In this document: in pieces, positions 8,868 to 17,397 of the stretch
How the letters are laid out: each line of letters opens with the position of its first letter
Position numbering within the stretch: position 1 is the first letter of the stretch
Assembly (NCBI GenBank): GCA_903828515.1
Contig: CAIKMD010000006.1
Location: forward strand, 806,001 to 870,000
Reading direction: 5' to 3'
DNA: 64,000 bases
From: an uncultured Rhodospirillales bacterium
GTDB lineage: Bacteria > Pseudomonadota > Alphaproteobacteria > ATCC43930 > CGMCC-115725
Translations under genes and position numbers: made by a program
Notes under the pieces: generated by a model
The model's input: the letters and a program-made list of their open reading frames with translations, nothing else
Database searches by the model: none
What the model was told of the DNA's origin: nothing

Positions 8868-10409
8868 ATGGCGGCGGGCGGAATGCCGCCGCCGCGGTTC
8901 AGTCACCGCGACATCATGCACATGCTGAGCGGCACGATGCTCGGCATGTTCCTCGGCGCGCTCGATCAGACCATCATCGCCACCTCGCTGCCGGCCATGG
9001 TCGGTGAGTTGCACGGCATGGAACATATGTCGTGGGCGGTGTCTGCCTATCTGCTGACCTCGACCGCGGCGACGCCGATCTACGGCAAGCTCAGCGATCT
9101 CTACGGGCGGCGCCTGCTGTTCGGCTCGGCGATTGCCCTCTTTCTTCTGGGCTCGGTCGGCGCCGGACTCGCGCAGAACATGGGCGAGCTGATCGCCGGC
9201 CGCGCGGTACAGGGCATCGGCGGCGGCGGTCTCATTTCGCTCGCCATGGCGATCGTCGCCGACATCGTGCCGCCACGCGAACGCGCGCGTTATCAGGCTT
9301 ATTTTTCGGGCGTGTGGACCATCGCGACGCTCGCCGGTCCGGTTCTGGGCGGGTTTCTGGTCGACGTTCTCGATTGGCGCTGGGTGTTTTGGATCAATCT
9401 GCCGATCGGCGCGGCGGCGCTGCTGATCTGCAATGCCGCGTTGAAGCGGTTGCCGGTCTATGGGCGAACCAAGAAGATCGACTATCTCGGCGCGGCGATC
9501 CTCATTCCCGCGATCGTCTCGGTGCTGCTGGTCACGACGTGGGCCGGCACCGACATGGCGTGGAATTCGCCGACTATTCTGGCCCTCATCGTCGCGGCGG
9601 TCGTCCTGACGGCGTTGTTCGCGGTGCAGGAACATCGTGCCGACGATCCCATCGTGCCGCCGCGGCTCCTGCGCGAGAATGTCGTGTTCATCGGCGTCTG
9701 GCTCGGATTTTTCGGCGGCGCGGCGTCGGTCGGGGCGACGATTTTTCTGCCACTGTTCCTTCAGGTCGTGGTCGGCGCCTCGGCCAGCAATTCGGGCATG
9801 TTGATCCTGCCGATGATGATCGGCATTTGTATCGGCGCGCTCGGCGCCGGCCGGATCATTCGCTGGACCGGGCGTTACAAGCTCGTGGCGCTGGGCGGCC
9901 TCGGTCTTGCCGCGCTGGCCTTCGCGCTGTTCATGACGGTGACGCGCGACACGCCGACCTGGCTCTATGCGAGCTATATGGGCCTGCTCGGCGCCGGCCT
10001 CGGGCCGTGCGGGCCGATGGTCGGCATCTCGGTGCAGAACGCGGTGCATCGCCGCGATCTTGGAACCGCCACCTCGCTCACCAATCTTTTTCGCTCGATG
10101 GGCGGCTCGTTCGGCGTCGCCTTGCTCGGCGCGGTCCTGATCGCGGGCTTGGGTAGCCCGACCGCGTCGCTCAATCGCGGCACGCTGCTCCATGGCGGCA
10201 CCGTTGCCATCGCCGCTTTGCCCGAGGCCGAGCGCGCCTCGATCGTCGCCGGCTTCGCGCACGGTTTCATCTATCTCTATATCGCCGCCGCGGCGCTCGC
10301 CGTCGCCGGCATGGTCTTCGCGCTGTTCTGGAAGGAACTGCCGCTACGCTCGGCGGCCGATCATGCCGCCCAACTGGCCGAGGCCGCCGCGCTCAGCGAG
10401 CGGCGCTAG
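8868..10409 (+). CDS. MFS transporter, DHA2 (EmrB/QacA) family
   Basis: A 513-residue, 14-helix proton-driven exporter of the inner membrane. Motif D-like LGALDQTIIATSLPAM lies in helix 1 and motif A GKLSDLYGRR follows helix 2. GGGGLISLAMAIVADI and GPVLGGFLVD (motif C region) confirm the drug:H+ antiporter-2 family. The ATG at 8868 is 35 bases after the preceding stop, but the best ribosome-like sequence (AAGAGGAAG) lies about 24 bases upstream. An in-frame CTG at 8829 overlaps the previous TGA, so the true start may be further upstream. The substrate is unknown; it may export intermediates or toxic aromatics made nearby. Confidence 0.92.
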   Translation: MAAGGMPPPRFSHRDIMHMLSGTMLGMFLGALDQTIIATSLPAMVGELHGMEHMSWAVSAYLLTSTAATPIYGKLSDLYGRRLLFGSAIALFLLGSVGAGLAQNMGELIAGRAVQGIGGGGLISLAMAIVADIVPPRERARYQAYFSGVWTIATLAGPVLGGFLVDVLDWRWVFWINLPIGAAALLICNAALKRLPVYGRTKKIDYLGAAILIPAIVSVLLVTTWAGTDMAWNSPTILALIVAAVVLTALFAVQEHRADDPIVPPRLLRENVVFIGVWLGFFGGAASVGATIFLPLFLQVVVGASASNSGMLILPMMIGICIGALGAGRIIRWTGRYKLVALGGLGLAALAFALFMTVTRDTPTWLYASYMGLLGAGLGPCGPMVGISVQNAVHRRDLGTATSLTNLFRSMGGSFGVALLGAVLIAGLGSPTASLNRGTLLHGGTVAIAALPEAERASIVAGFAHGFIYLYIAAAALAVAGMVFALFWKELPLRSAADHAAQLAEAAALSERR

Positions 10410-10843
10410 GCGGCATTCGCCAGCGTCGCGACTCCCATCGCCTGTGCGATCGTGCGGATATCGTTGTCGCTGATCGCGAAAAGCCCGAAGCGAAGCTGAT
10501 AGCCCCAATTCTTTTTGCCGCGCGTGAAGTCGAGCGTGTCGAGCAAGGGTTGAATCGGCGCGTCGTTTGTCGCGAACCAATCGACGTCGCGTCGCATTGG
10601 ACAAAACCCGCCGCCCATGTCGAAGGAATAAGGCTCGCCGTCGCGAATGGCGCCGAGCGCGACGAAGGACTGGCATTTCTCCTTGCCGCGAAAGACGATT
10701 GTCGGCGCGTAATAGGCGATGAGGTCGCCGGGCTGAACGCGGCGCATCGGCGCCGCCTTGCCGTGACACAATTGCATGAAGCCTTGCGTGCGGCCTTGGC
10801 GCACATGTTCGGCCGACGCCACGCCGATCCAGTTCCGTCTCAT
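10406..10843 (-). CDS. EVE domain-containing protein
   Basis: A 145-residue stand-alone EVE (PUA-like) domain. It starts MRRNWIGVASAEHVRQGR and continues PGDLIAYYAPTIVFRGKEKCQSFVALG and LDFTRGKKNWGYQLRFGLFAI, the typical EVE pattern. EVE domains bind modified bases in DNA or RNA; this one is fused to nothing. The ATG (10841-10843) overlaps the TGA of the VOC gene by four bases (ATGA), indicating translational coupling. The N-terminal extension possible in this frame would sit inside the VOC gene and is rejected. The gene ends 4 bases inside the convergent exporter gene. Probably co-controlled with VOC by the WYL regulator. Confidence 0.87.
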   Translation of the reverse strand: MRRNWIGVASAEHVRQGRTQGFMQLCHGKAAPMRRVQPGDLIAYYAPTIVFRGKEKCQSFVALGAIRDGEPYSFDMGGGFCPMRRDVDWFATNDAPIQPLLDTLDFTRGKKNWGYQLRFGLFAISDNDIRTIAQAMGVATLANAA

Positions 10844-11211
10844 GCCGCCACCGGCGCGAAAACGCGCAGGCGATGCCCGTCGGGATCGAGCGCGACGAAA
10901 GTGTGGCCGAAATCCATCTCGGTCGGCGGTTGGGCGATGGCGAGGTTGCGTCGCATCCAATCCGCATGTGTCGCACGAACGGAGGCGGCATCGGCGACGG
11001 CGAAAGCAAGTTCGCCGGTTGCGCCCGATCCATGCACGTCGGGTTGGACGGTATCGCGCGACCACAAGCCGAGCTTGAGGCCGGTATCAAGGACGAACAT
11101 GACGAAGGCCGGCGATGATTCGACCGGCTTCTTGCCCAGCAGATCCGCGTAAAAGCGGCCGCTGGCCTCGGCATTATCGACATAGAGCAGAATGAAATTC
11201 GGATCGTTCAT
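10840..11211 (-). CDS. VOC (glyoxalase/bleomycin-resistance-like) family protein
   Basis: A 123-residue single VOC protein beginning MNDPNFILLYVDNAEASGRFYADLLG and ending near TFVALDPDGHRLRVFAPVAA. The first-strand His ligand usual in glyoxalase I is replaced (NFILLYV), so it resembles PhnB-like or antibiotic-binding VOC proteins rather than a metal glyoxalase. Such genes often sit beside YafY/WYL regulators. The ATG is at 11209-11211 with GGAGG 7 bases upstream. A conserved operator (11258-11278) lies 46 bases upstream. First gene of a two-gene operon with EVE. The ligand is unknown. Confidence 0.88.
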   Translation of the reverse strand: MNDPNFILLYVDNAEASGRFYADLLGKKPVESSPAFVMFVLDTGLKLGLWSRDTVQPDVHGSGATGELAFAVADAASVRATHADWMRRNLAIAQPPTEMDFGHTFVALDPDGHRLRVFAPVAA

Positions 11212-11257
11212 CGAAGCCTCCGGGTTGGGTTGACGGCTTCGAGCCTAAACGATGATA

Positions 11258-11278
11258 CTGCCAAATATTGTCAGCAGT
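11258..11278. promoter_or_regulatory. Probable WYL-regulator operator, site A (upstream of VOC-EVE)
   Basis: Reads CTGCCAA-ATAT-TGTCAGCAGT. The flanking 17 bases are identical to site B at 12023-12043; only the central four differ. It has CTGC...GCAG dyad symmetry. On the minus strand TTTACT (-35-like), 18 bases and TATCAT (-10-like) would place the operator between the two promoter boxes, fitting repression. Confidence 0.7.
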
Positions 11279-11287
11279 AAAACCCCG

Positions 11288-11977
11288 TCAGCGCTGGGGA
11301 ATTCCCTCAGCAGCGCGCCATTCTTTCAGGAGAACCGGTCGTCGGCGCGGATAGCGCTTCGCGGTGACCGTCACCGCCGCGATCCGGTCGGTGCGGAAAT
11401 GCCGAAACGCCTGGCGTAACTCGCACCACGCTACGACCACGCGATAGCGGTCGAAGAACCCGAGCGCGATCGGCCAGATGACGCGCCGCGTTTTCGAATC
11501 GTCGAGGGCGACATAGGAAATCCGCAGCTTCTGTTCCTTGCGGATGGCGAGACGGATTGCCGCCACGTCGGCATCGCCCGCCGAGATCGGCTCGCCGGGG
11601 CCGATCAGCAACCCCGATGCCTCGATGTTGTCTCTCATATCCTCGGGCAGGACAGCGGCGATCTTCGCCAGGGCGTTGGTCGCGGCCTTGCTCAACGGCG
11701 CATCGGCGCGCTCGGCGACCCAGCGCGAACCAAGGACGAGCGCCTCGATCTCGTCTTCGGAAAACATCAGGGGCGGCAACATGAAGCCGGGGCGCAGGAC
11801 ATAGCCGATGCCCGGCTCGCCATCGATCCGCGCGCCCTGTTCGATCAACGTCCCGATGTCGCGATAGACCGTGCGCAGCGACACGCCGAGTTCGTCGGCC
11901 AAAGTCGCACCGCTGACCGGATGGCGATGCCGACGCAGGACCTGAATCAGTTCGAGCAGACGTTGTGCGCGCGACAA
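11288..11977 (-). CDS. YafY-type HTH/WYL transcriptional regulator
   Basis: A 229-residue regulator. The N-terminal winged HTH is residues 1-60 (SRAQRLLELIQVLRRHRHPVSGATLADELGVSLRTVYRDI), followed by the linker (LPPLMFSEDEIEALVLG) and a C-terminal WYL domain near 130-210 (LRISYVALD...RVIWPIALGFFDRYRVVVAWC). WYL domains bind nucleic-acid or small-molecule ligands. The start appears to be TTG at 11975-11977, since no ATG or GTG gives the conserved SRAQRLL start; this may keep levels low. Site B lies 45 bases upstream, suggesting autoregulation, and site A controls the adjacent VOC-EVE operon. Confidence 0.9.
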   Translation of the reverse strand: MSRAQRLLELIQVLRRHRHPVSGATLADELGVSLRTVYRDIGTLIEQGARIDGEPGIGYVLRPGFMLPPLMFSEDEIEALVLGSRWVAERADAPLSKAATNALAKIAAVLPEDMRDNIEASGLLIGPGEPISAGDADVAAIRLAIRKEQKLRISYVALDDSKTRRVIWPIALGFFDRYRVVVAWCELRQAFRHFRTDRIAAVTVTAKRYPRRRPVLLKEWRAAEGIPQR

Positions 11978-12022
11978 AGCGGATATCCCGTTCGTGAGAA
12001 CGGCATCAGCCTAGCACATCTG

Positions 12023-12043
12023 CTGCCAATTTCTGTCAGCAGT
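12023..12043. promoter_or_regulatory. Probable WYL-regulator operator, site B (upstream of regulator)
   Basis: Reads CTGCCAA-TTTC-TGTCAGCAGT, matching site A in both flanks and orientation. It lies 45 bases before the TTG start of the regulator, nearly the same distance as site A to its gene. Located in the 75-base gap between the regulator and the end of the second XDH-type gene. Confidence 0.7.
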
Positions 12044-12052
12044 TGGAAAGCC

Positions 12053-14380
12053 TTATCGCGCAGCCTGTATCGCCCGCCAAAGTTTCTCCGGCGTCGCCGG
12101 CATTTCGACGTCGGGCGCGCCGATCTGCCGGAGCGCGTCGTTGACCGCGTTCATCACCACCGGAATGGCGCCGATGGTGCCAGCCTCGCCGACGCCTTTG
12201 ACGCCCAGCGGATTGCGGTCCGTCGGGCTGGTGTTGCCGCCGAGCACGAAATCGCAGAAATCATCAGCGCGCGGCATGCAGTAATCCTGGAACGAGCCGC
12301 TCAGCAACTGCCCGCTCTTGGGGTCATAGACGATGTCTTCCATCAGCGCCTGGCCGATGCCCTGGACGATGCCGCCCTGGATCTGGCCTTCACAGATCAG
12401 CGGATTGAGCACGCGGCCCACGTCGTCGACCGCGGTGTAGCGGGTGAGTTCCGCCTTGCCGGTCTCGGCGTCGATCTCGACTTCGCAGATATGCGCGCCC
12501 GAAGGGAAGGTCGACGAGTTCTGGGGCCCGTAGATCGCGCTCTCGTCGAAGCCCAATTCGATGTCGTTGGGGAGGTTGCCCCATTCGTGCGAATGGCGCG
12601 CAACCTTGATCATGTCGACCGATTTGTCGGTGCCGGCGATGCTGAATTTCCCGGCCTCGAACACGATGTCGTCGACGGCGGCTTCCATCATGTGGGCGGC
12701 GACCTTCTTACCTTTCTCGATCAGCTTGTCGGCGGCCAGCGTGACCGCGCCGCCGGCGAGAATAGCCGAGCGCGAGCCGAACGTGCCGACGCCCATCGGC
12801 ACGAGATCGGTGTCGCCTTGCCGATAGCGAATGAGATCGGCGTCGATGCCGAGCTTTTCCGACAGGACCTGCTTGTAGACCGTGCCGTGGCCCTGGCCGT
12901 GATCCATGCTGCCGGTCAGGAGCGTCACCGTGCCCGAGGCATCGAAGCGCACCTCGGCGAATTCGAAATCGCGCCCGCCGGTCGAGGCAACCGCCGTGGC
13001 GACGCCGATGCCCAGAATCTTGCCGCGCTTTTTCGCCTCGGCGCGGCGCGCCTTGATGCCGGCGTGATCCGACAAGCTCATCGCGTCGGCGAGGTTCTTG
13101 CCGAAATCGCCAGTGTCGTAGACCTGCTTCATCGGGGTCGCATACGGCATCGCCGAACCCGCGATGGTGTTGCGTCGGCGCAGTTCGGCCGGGTCGATGC
13201 CGAGCTGGCGCGCCGCCTTGTCGATGATGAACTCGGTGACGTAGATCGGCTCGGGCCGCCCGCCGCCGCGATAGGGCGCGATGGTCATCGTGTTGGTCAG
13301 CACCGCCTTCACCTGCATGTGGATCGCAGCGGTCGTGTAGGTGTTGACGAGACAGCCCAAGGCCGCGGTCAGCGCGATCGCCGGCCGTTCGGACGAGAAA
13401 TAGGCGCCGATCGAGGCCGTGTTGACCGCGCGCAAGGCGAGGAACTTGCCGTCCTTGTCGAGCGCCAGTTCGGTGTCGACGATGCTGCCGCGGCTCTGCT
13501 CGTCGCTGAGCAGGCCTTCGCTGCGTTCGGAAATCCAGCGCACCGGCCGGCCGATCATCTCGGCGGCGACCAATGACAGCGCGTATTCGGGATAGACGCC
13601 GCCCTTCATGCCGAAGCCGCCGCCCATGTTGTCGCAGACGACGCGGAATTTGGTGTGGGGCTTCTTGAAGATCTGTCCGGCCAGCGCGGCCTTGGTGCCG
13701 TGCGCCGACTGGATGGTCGCGCGCAGCGTGTAGCGGTCGTCTTCGGGGTCGTACTGGCCGAGACAGCCGCGCGGCTCCATCGAATTGGCGGTGATGCGGC
13801 TGGTGACGATCTTGTGGCGCACGACATGTGCCGCCGTCGCCATCACGGCATCGACCGCGGCCTTGTCGCCGGCCTCGACGAAGAAGGCTTCGTTGCTCGG
13901 GTTGTCGTCGTGGACAGCCTGCGCGCCCGGCGCCAGCGCCGCTTCGGCGGTCACCACGGCCGGCATGATCTCGTAGGTCACGTCGATCAGCTCGGCCGCG
14001 TCCTTGGCCTGATCGAGCGTCTCGGCGACGATGAAGGCGACCGGATCGCCGACATAGCGCACGCGGTCCTTCACCAGCAGCGGCTGGGGGCAGGCAAACG
14101 CCGGCTGGCCGTTGCTGCGCTTTCTCGGCGCGAACGGCCTGAGCGTGCCGATGCCGCGCTTGGCCAAGTCCTCGGCGGTCAGGATGGCGAGGACTCCCGG
14201 CACCGCGCGCGCGGCGGCGAGGTCCATCGCGACGATGCGCGCATGGGCGTGGGGCGAACGCAGCACGATGGCCTGGGTTTCGCCGGCGAGTTTCATGTCG
14301 GCGACATAACGCCCCTTGCCGCGCAGGAGGCGGTTATCCTCCTCGCGCACGATGTGATCGCCGATTTTCTGGACTGCCAT
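12053..14380 (-). CDS. Xanthine dehydrogenase-family molybdopterin-binding subunit (second orphan)
   Basis: A 775-residue Mo-hydroxylase large subunit, starting MAVQKIGDHIVREEDNRLLRGKGRYVADM. Mo-cofactor motifs are CDNMGGGFGMKGGVYPEY and APYRGGGRPEP; the catalytic Glu is in GVGEAGTIGAIP near the C terminus. GSMDHGQGHGTVYKQVL is also conserved. As with the paralogue at 6472, no medium or small subunit is encoded nearby. The two differ clearly in active-site loops (PYRSAG versus PYRGGG), so they are not a recent duplication. The ATG at 14378-14380 is preceded by GGGGGAAGAC. It diverges from the LigI-like gene at 14478. The substrate is unknown. Confidence 0.92.
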   Translation of the reverse strand: MAVQKIGDHIVREEDNRLLRGKGRYVADMKLAGETQAIVLRSPHAHARIVAMDLAAARAVPGVLAILTAEDLAKRGIGTLRPFAPRKRSNGQPAFACPQPLLVKDRVRYVGDPVAFIVAETLDQAKDAAELIDVTYEIMPAVVTAEAALAPGAQAVHDDNPSNEAFFVEAGDKAAVDAVMATAAHVVRHKIVTSRITANSMEPRGCLGQYDPEDDRYTLRATIQSAHGTKAALAGQIFKKPHTKFRVVCDNMGGGFGMKGGVYPEYALSLVAAEMIGRPVRWISERSEGLLSDEQSRGSIVDTELALDKDGKFLALRAVNTASIGAYFSSERPAIALTAALGCLVNTYTTAAIHMQVKAVLTNTMTIAPYRGGGRPEPIYVTEFIIDKAARQLGIDPAELRRRNTIAGSAMPYATPMKQVYDTGDFGKNLADAMSLSDHAGIKARRAEAKKRGKILGIGVATAVASTGGRDFEFAEVRFDASGTVTLLTGSMDHGQGHGTVYKQVLSEKLGIDADLIRYRQGDTDLVPMGVGTFGSRSAILAGGAVTLAADKLIEKGKKVAAHMMEAAVDDIVFEAGKFSIAGTDKSVDMIKVARHSHEWGNLPNDIELGFDESAIYGPQNSSTFPSGAHICEVEIDAETGKAELTRYTAVDDVGRVLNPLICEGQIQGGIVQGIGQALMEDIVYDPKSGQLLSGSFQDYCMPRADDFCDFVLGGNTSPTDRNPLGVKGVGEAGTIGAIPVVMNAVNDALRQIGAPDVEMPATPEKLWRAIQAAR

Positions 14381-14477
14381 GTCGTCTTCCCCCCGTTTAT
14401 CGCCCCAGTTTAACAGGGAAGTTGGGCCCCGCGAAACTCCACGGTAAAGTGCGGAAAACCGGTTCGGGGAGGAATGA

Positions 14478-15338
14478 ATGGAACGTCCGAAATCGCCGCC
14501 ATTCGATCGCGCCTACAAGCGCCCCAAGCTCAAGCTGCCGCCCGGCGCGTGCGACACGCATTTTCACTTCATCGGGCCGCAATCGCAGTTTCCGCTCAAG
14601 CCCAACCACGTCTTCGGCCATCTCGATTTCGACGACGCGACGATCGAGGATTGGCTGGATATGCAGAAGGCCTTGGGGCTGAGCCGTGGGCTGCTGGTCA
14701 ACTCGATGATGTATGACCGCAATTACGAGTTGGTGCTGCACGGCCTGTCGCGGTTTCCCGATCGCCTGCGCGCGGTGATGGCGCCGTGGACCGGGATCAC
14801 CGATCGCGAACTCGACATCCTGACCAAGGCCGGGGTGATCGGCGCGCGGTTCGCCTGGCGGTTCGGGCCGACGCTCGACCGGACCATGGTGGCGCGCGTG
14901 CACGAGCATGGCTGGTCGGCGCATTATCTTGTGCATGACAATACCTGGAACGACGCGATTCTCGCGTCGCCCGGACGCTTCGTCCTCGAGCATGCGGGTT
15001 ACATCAAGACCGAGAAAGGCATCGACAGCGCCGAATTCAAATTTCTGCTGCGTTGCCTCGATACCGGGCGCTGCTGGATCAAGCTCAATCCGCGCTTTTC
15101 AGCGCACGAGACTTTCCCGTTCGCGGACACGCTGCCGATCGTGCAGAAACTGGTCGCTCACGCGCCCGAGCGGATGCTGTGGTGTTCCGACTGGCCGCAT
15201 CCGCAATATTTCAAGCCGATGCCCAATGACGGCGATCTGCTGGACATCATGCTCGACTGGGTGCCGGACGAAGCGACGCGCAACCGGATTTTTGTCGACA
15301 ACCCTGCCGAGCTTTGCGGCTTCCCGCCGATCGGTTAG
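14478..15338 (+). CDS. LigI-like amidohydrolase (2-pyrone-4,6-dicarboxylate lactonase family)
   Basis: A 286-residue TIM-barrel amidohydrolase. The metal/catalytic HxH is H28/H30 in GACDTHFHFIGP; LEHAGY gives H172 and WCSDWPHP gives D238. The PPGACDTHFH start region and the DWPHP...MPNDGDLLDIML...NPAELCGF end closely follow the pattern of LigI, which hydrolyses 2-pyrone-4,6-dicarboxylate, and of related galactarolactone/muconolactone enzymes. Start ATG 14478-14480 follows GGGGAGGAATGA. LigB-like and LigK-like genes within 4 kb support a protocatechuate-type role, but the family is broad and the exact lactone is inferred. Confidence 0.85.
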   Translation: MERPKSPPFDRAYKRPKLKLPPGACDTHFHFIGPQSQFPLKPNHVFGHLDFDDATIEDWLDMQKALGLSRGLLVNSMMYDRNYELVLHGLSRFPDRLRAVMAPWTGITDRELDILTKAGVIGARFAWRFGPTLDRTMVARVHEHGWSAHYLVHDNTWNDAILASPGRFVLEHAGYIKTEKGIDSAEFKFLLRCLDTGRCWIKLNPRFSAHETFPFADTLPIVQKLVAHAPERMLWCSDWPHPQYFKPMPNDGDLLDIMLDWVPDEATRNRIFVDNPAELCGFPPIG

Positions 15339-16249
15339 GGCGCGATCATGTTCGCGGCGTCAGGGTTCGATTTGATCAAACCCTGATGGCGCGCCAGATC
15401 GACGAAGAATTTGACCTGCTCGGGGCGGACGGTCACGGCAAGATCGGGCATCGGCGTCGCGGCAACCACCGCTTCGGGCTGCTTGGTGTATTTGACGATG
15501 GCGGCGCGCGCCTCGGCGTCGTGGGTGTTGATGTAATCGATCGCCTCGTTGAGCGATTGGCGAAACGCGGCGACGGTTTCCTTGTGCGCGGTCGCCCATT
15601 CGCGGGTCGAGGCATAGACCGAGGTCAGCGTGTTCTTCGGCAGGCTGTCGTCGGGGCTGCCGACGACATAGCCGATCTGTTCGAGCTTGCCGTAATAGGG
15701 ATCGATCGCGCTGACCGCGTCGACAATGCCGCCGTTGAGCGTGTCGTACATCTGCTGGAAGCCGATCTCGGCGAAATTCACCTTGTTGTAGTCGACGCCG
15801 TTTTCTTCGAGCCAGCGCCGCGCGATGACATGGATCAGCGTGTTGAGCGACGGCACGCCGACTTTCTTGCCGATCAGGTCGGCGGGTGTTTTGATGCCGC
15901 TGCCGTTCTTGACGAAGATTCCCGAGCGCGATTTCGACGGCGACATGCTTGAGGAGGCGACGAAGACGACGTCGATGCCCTGGTCGCTGGCCTGAATGAC
16001 CGCGAGGGCCGATGGCGTGACGATCGGCGCCGTTCCACCGACCAAAGCCGAGATCACCGCGCCCTGATTGGTCAGCAGTGTCAGTTCGACGTCGAGCCCA
16101 TGCTTGGCGAAGATGCCTTGATCCTTCGCGATGTAGGATGGCGTCAGCCCGGTCGTCGGCGAGAACAGCAGGGTGAGCTTTTCGTCGGCCTGCGCGACGA
16201 AGGGCAGGAAGCTCATGGCGAGTGATAGAAGGACGGCGGCTTTCTTCAC
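15335..16249 (-). CDS. ABC transporter substrate-binding protein, NitT/TauT (SsuA) type
   Basis: A 304-residue periplasmic binding protein of the NMT1/SsuA family. GTG at 16247-16249 is taken as start because GGGAG lies 7 bases upstream and it begins directly with a signal peptide (KKAAVLLSLAMSFLPFVAQA, then DEKL). Core motifs are GLTPSYIAKDQGIFAKHGLDVELTLL and PADLIGKKVGVPSLNTLIHVIARRWLEENGVDY. The stop overlaps the convergent LigI-like gene by four bases. No cognate permease or ATPase of this class is present in the window. It is divergent from the PEP-mutase-family gene with a 140-base shared upstream region. The ligand may be a sulfonate, a pyrimidine precursor or an aromatic acid. Confidence 0.88.
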   Translation of the reverse strand: MKKAAVLLSLAMSFLPFVAQADEKLTLLFSPTTGLTPSYIAKDQGIFAKHGLDVELTLLTNQGAVISALVGGTAPIVTPSALAVIQASDQGIDVVFVASSSMSPSKSRSGIFVKNGSGIKTPADLIGKKVGVPSLNTLIHVIARRWLEENGVDYNKVNFAEIGFQQMYDTLNGGIVDAVSAIDPYYGKLEQIGYVVGSPDDSLPKNTLTSVYASTREWATAHKETVAAFRQSLNEAIDYINTHDAEARAAIVKYTKQPEAVVAATPMPDLAVTVRPEQVKFFVDLARHQGLIKSNPDAANMIAP

Positions 16250-16389
16250 GTGTTTCTCCCTGCGCGTTCGCTTCGTTGTTGCGCGTATTATTGACAGACC
16301 GGGGGCGACCATACAACGTGAGCGCAATCGCGCGGTCGAGAAACATCGGTTGGGCCAAAGCGCGAAGAGATGGGCAAAGGGAGAAACGG

Positions 16390-17397
16390 GTGGCACGGGG
16401 AAACGGCGACGAAGCCAAAAAGAAGCGATTGAAGTTCCGCCGGCTGCTGAAGCCGGGGAAATTCACCCCGATGCCGGGTGGTTTCTCACCCCTCTATGCG
16501 ATGATGGCGGAAGAGGCGGGGTTCGAATCGTTTTTCCTGCCCGGCTCGCAACTCTCGCATTTCCTCTATGGCGTGCCCGATAACGGCATCATCGGCCTGC
16601 GCGACATGGTCGATCATGCCCGCCACATGGCGGCGCATACGAACATTCCGATCCTGGTCGACGCCGATACCGGCTACGGCAACGCGGTGAACGTGCACTT
16701 TGCCGTTCAGGAAATCGTTCGCTCCGGCGTCGCCGCGATGCAGATCGAGGATCAGGAAGCGCCGAAGAAATCCGGCACTGCCGCTGGGCGTCGTCTGATT
16801 TCCGTCGATGAAGCGGTCGGCAAGATCAGGGCGGCGGTCGCCGCGCGCGACGAGATCGATCCGTCTTTCGTCATCTGCGCGCGCTGCGACGGCATCGGCG
16901 CCGAGGGCACGGACTTCAACGACACGCTCAAACGCTGCATCGCCTATGTGAAGGACGGCGGCGCCGATCTCATCTGGCTCAACTCGGTGCAGTCACTGGC
17001 GCAGATGCGGCGCGCGGCGAAGGAAATTCCAGGGCCGCTGCTTGTCATCTGGGGCGGCGGATCGCCGCCGCCGAGTTGGGCCGAGTGTGCCAGCACGGGT
17101 GTCAACATCGCGCTCTATCCGACGATCGCCGCGACGTCCGGCCTGCAGGCATCCTGGGAACTCCTGTCGGATTTCCGCCTGCGCGGTCCCAAGGCGCTCG
17201 TCGATTGGGACCGCCGCATCGCCAGGAATCCGTTTGGTCGCGCGCCGGCCAAGAAGCTTCTCGGCTACGACAAGATTCTGCAGATCGAGAAGAAGTACCT
17301 GCCGTCGACCGCGCAGCGCGACTACCAAGGCACCTGGGGCCACAAGACCCACTACATCGATGCCGCCGGGAAGCTGGCGAAACGGAAGGGTTCCTAG
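16390..17397 (+). CDS. Isocitrate lyase/PEP mutase superfamily protein
   Basis: A 335-residue (beta/alpha)8 enzyme. Motifs are PMPGGFSPLYAMMAEEAGFESFFLPGS, the Mg-binding VDADTGYGN, and QIEDQEAPKKSGTAAGRR, where isocitrate lyase would have KKCGH. The Cys-to-Ser/Gly change in that loop points to the oxaloacetate decarboxylase, dimethylmalate lyase or carboxyphosphonoenolpyruvate mutase branch. GTG at 16390 is preceded by GGGAG 6 bases upstream; the longer open frame overlaps the divergent binding-protein gene. Its neighbours suggest it handles an oxaloacetate- or malate-like product of aromatic ring cleavage; that is inference. It ends 4 bases into the convergent RraA-family gene. Confidence 0.88.
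   Translation: MARGNGDEAKKKRLKFRRLLKPGKFTPMPGGFSPLYAMMAEEAGFESFFLPGSQLSHFLYGVPDNGIIGLRDMVDHARHMAAHTNIPILVDADTGYGNAVNVHFAVQEIVRSGVAAMQIEDQEAPKKSGTAAGRRLISVDEAVGKIRAAVAARDEIDPSFVICARCDGIGAEGTDFNDTLKRCIAYVKDGGADLIWLNSVQSLAQMRRAAKEIPGPLLVIWGGGSPPPSWAECASTGVNIALYPTIAATSGLQASWELLSDFRLRGPKALVDWDRRIARNPFGRAPAKKLLGYDKILQIEKKYLPSTAQRDYQGTWGHKTHYIDAAGKLAKRKGS

Noticed and set aside
8829-8868. A CTG start for the exporter overlapping the previous TGA.
   Set aside because: The ATG at 8868 is usable and the upstream sequence has only a weak ribosome-like site; kept as an alternative only.
8766-10262. A 498-codon minus-strand frame opposite the exporter gene.
   Set aside because: Arg-rich, no motifs, and antisense to a clear 14-helix transporter.
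10406-12043. EVE plus WYL as an antiphage defence system.
   Set aside because: No nuclease, helicase or toxin gene is nearby, and the VOC partner with a shared operator fits a small metabolic or stress circuit better.
16300-16330. A TTGACA sequence as a promoter for the PEP-mutase-family gene.
   Set aside because: No acceptable -10 element lies 16 to 18 bases downstream.
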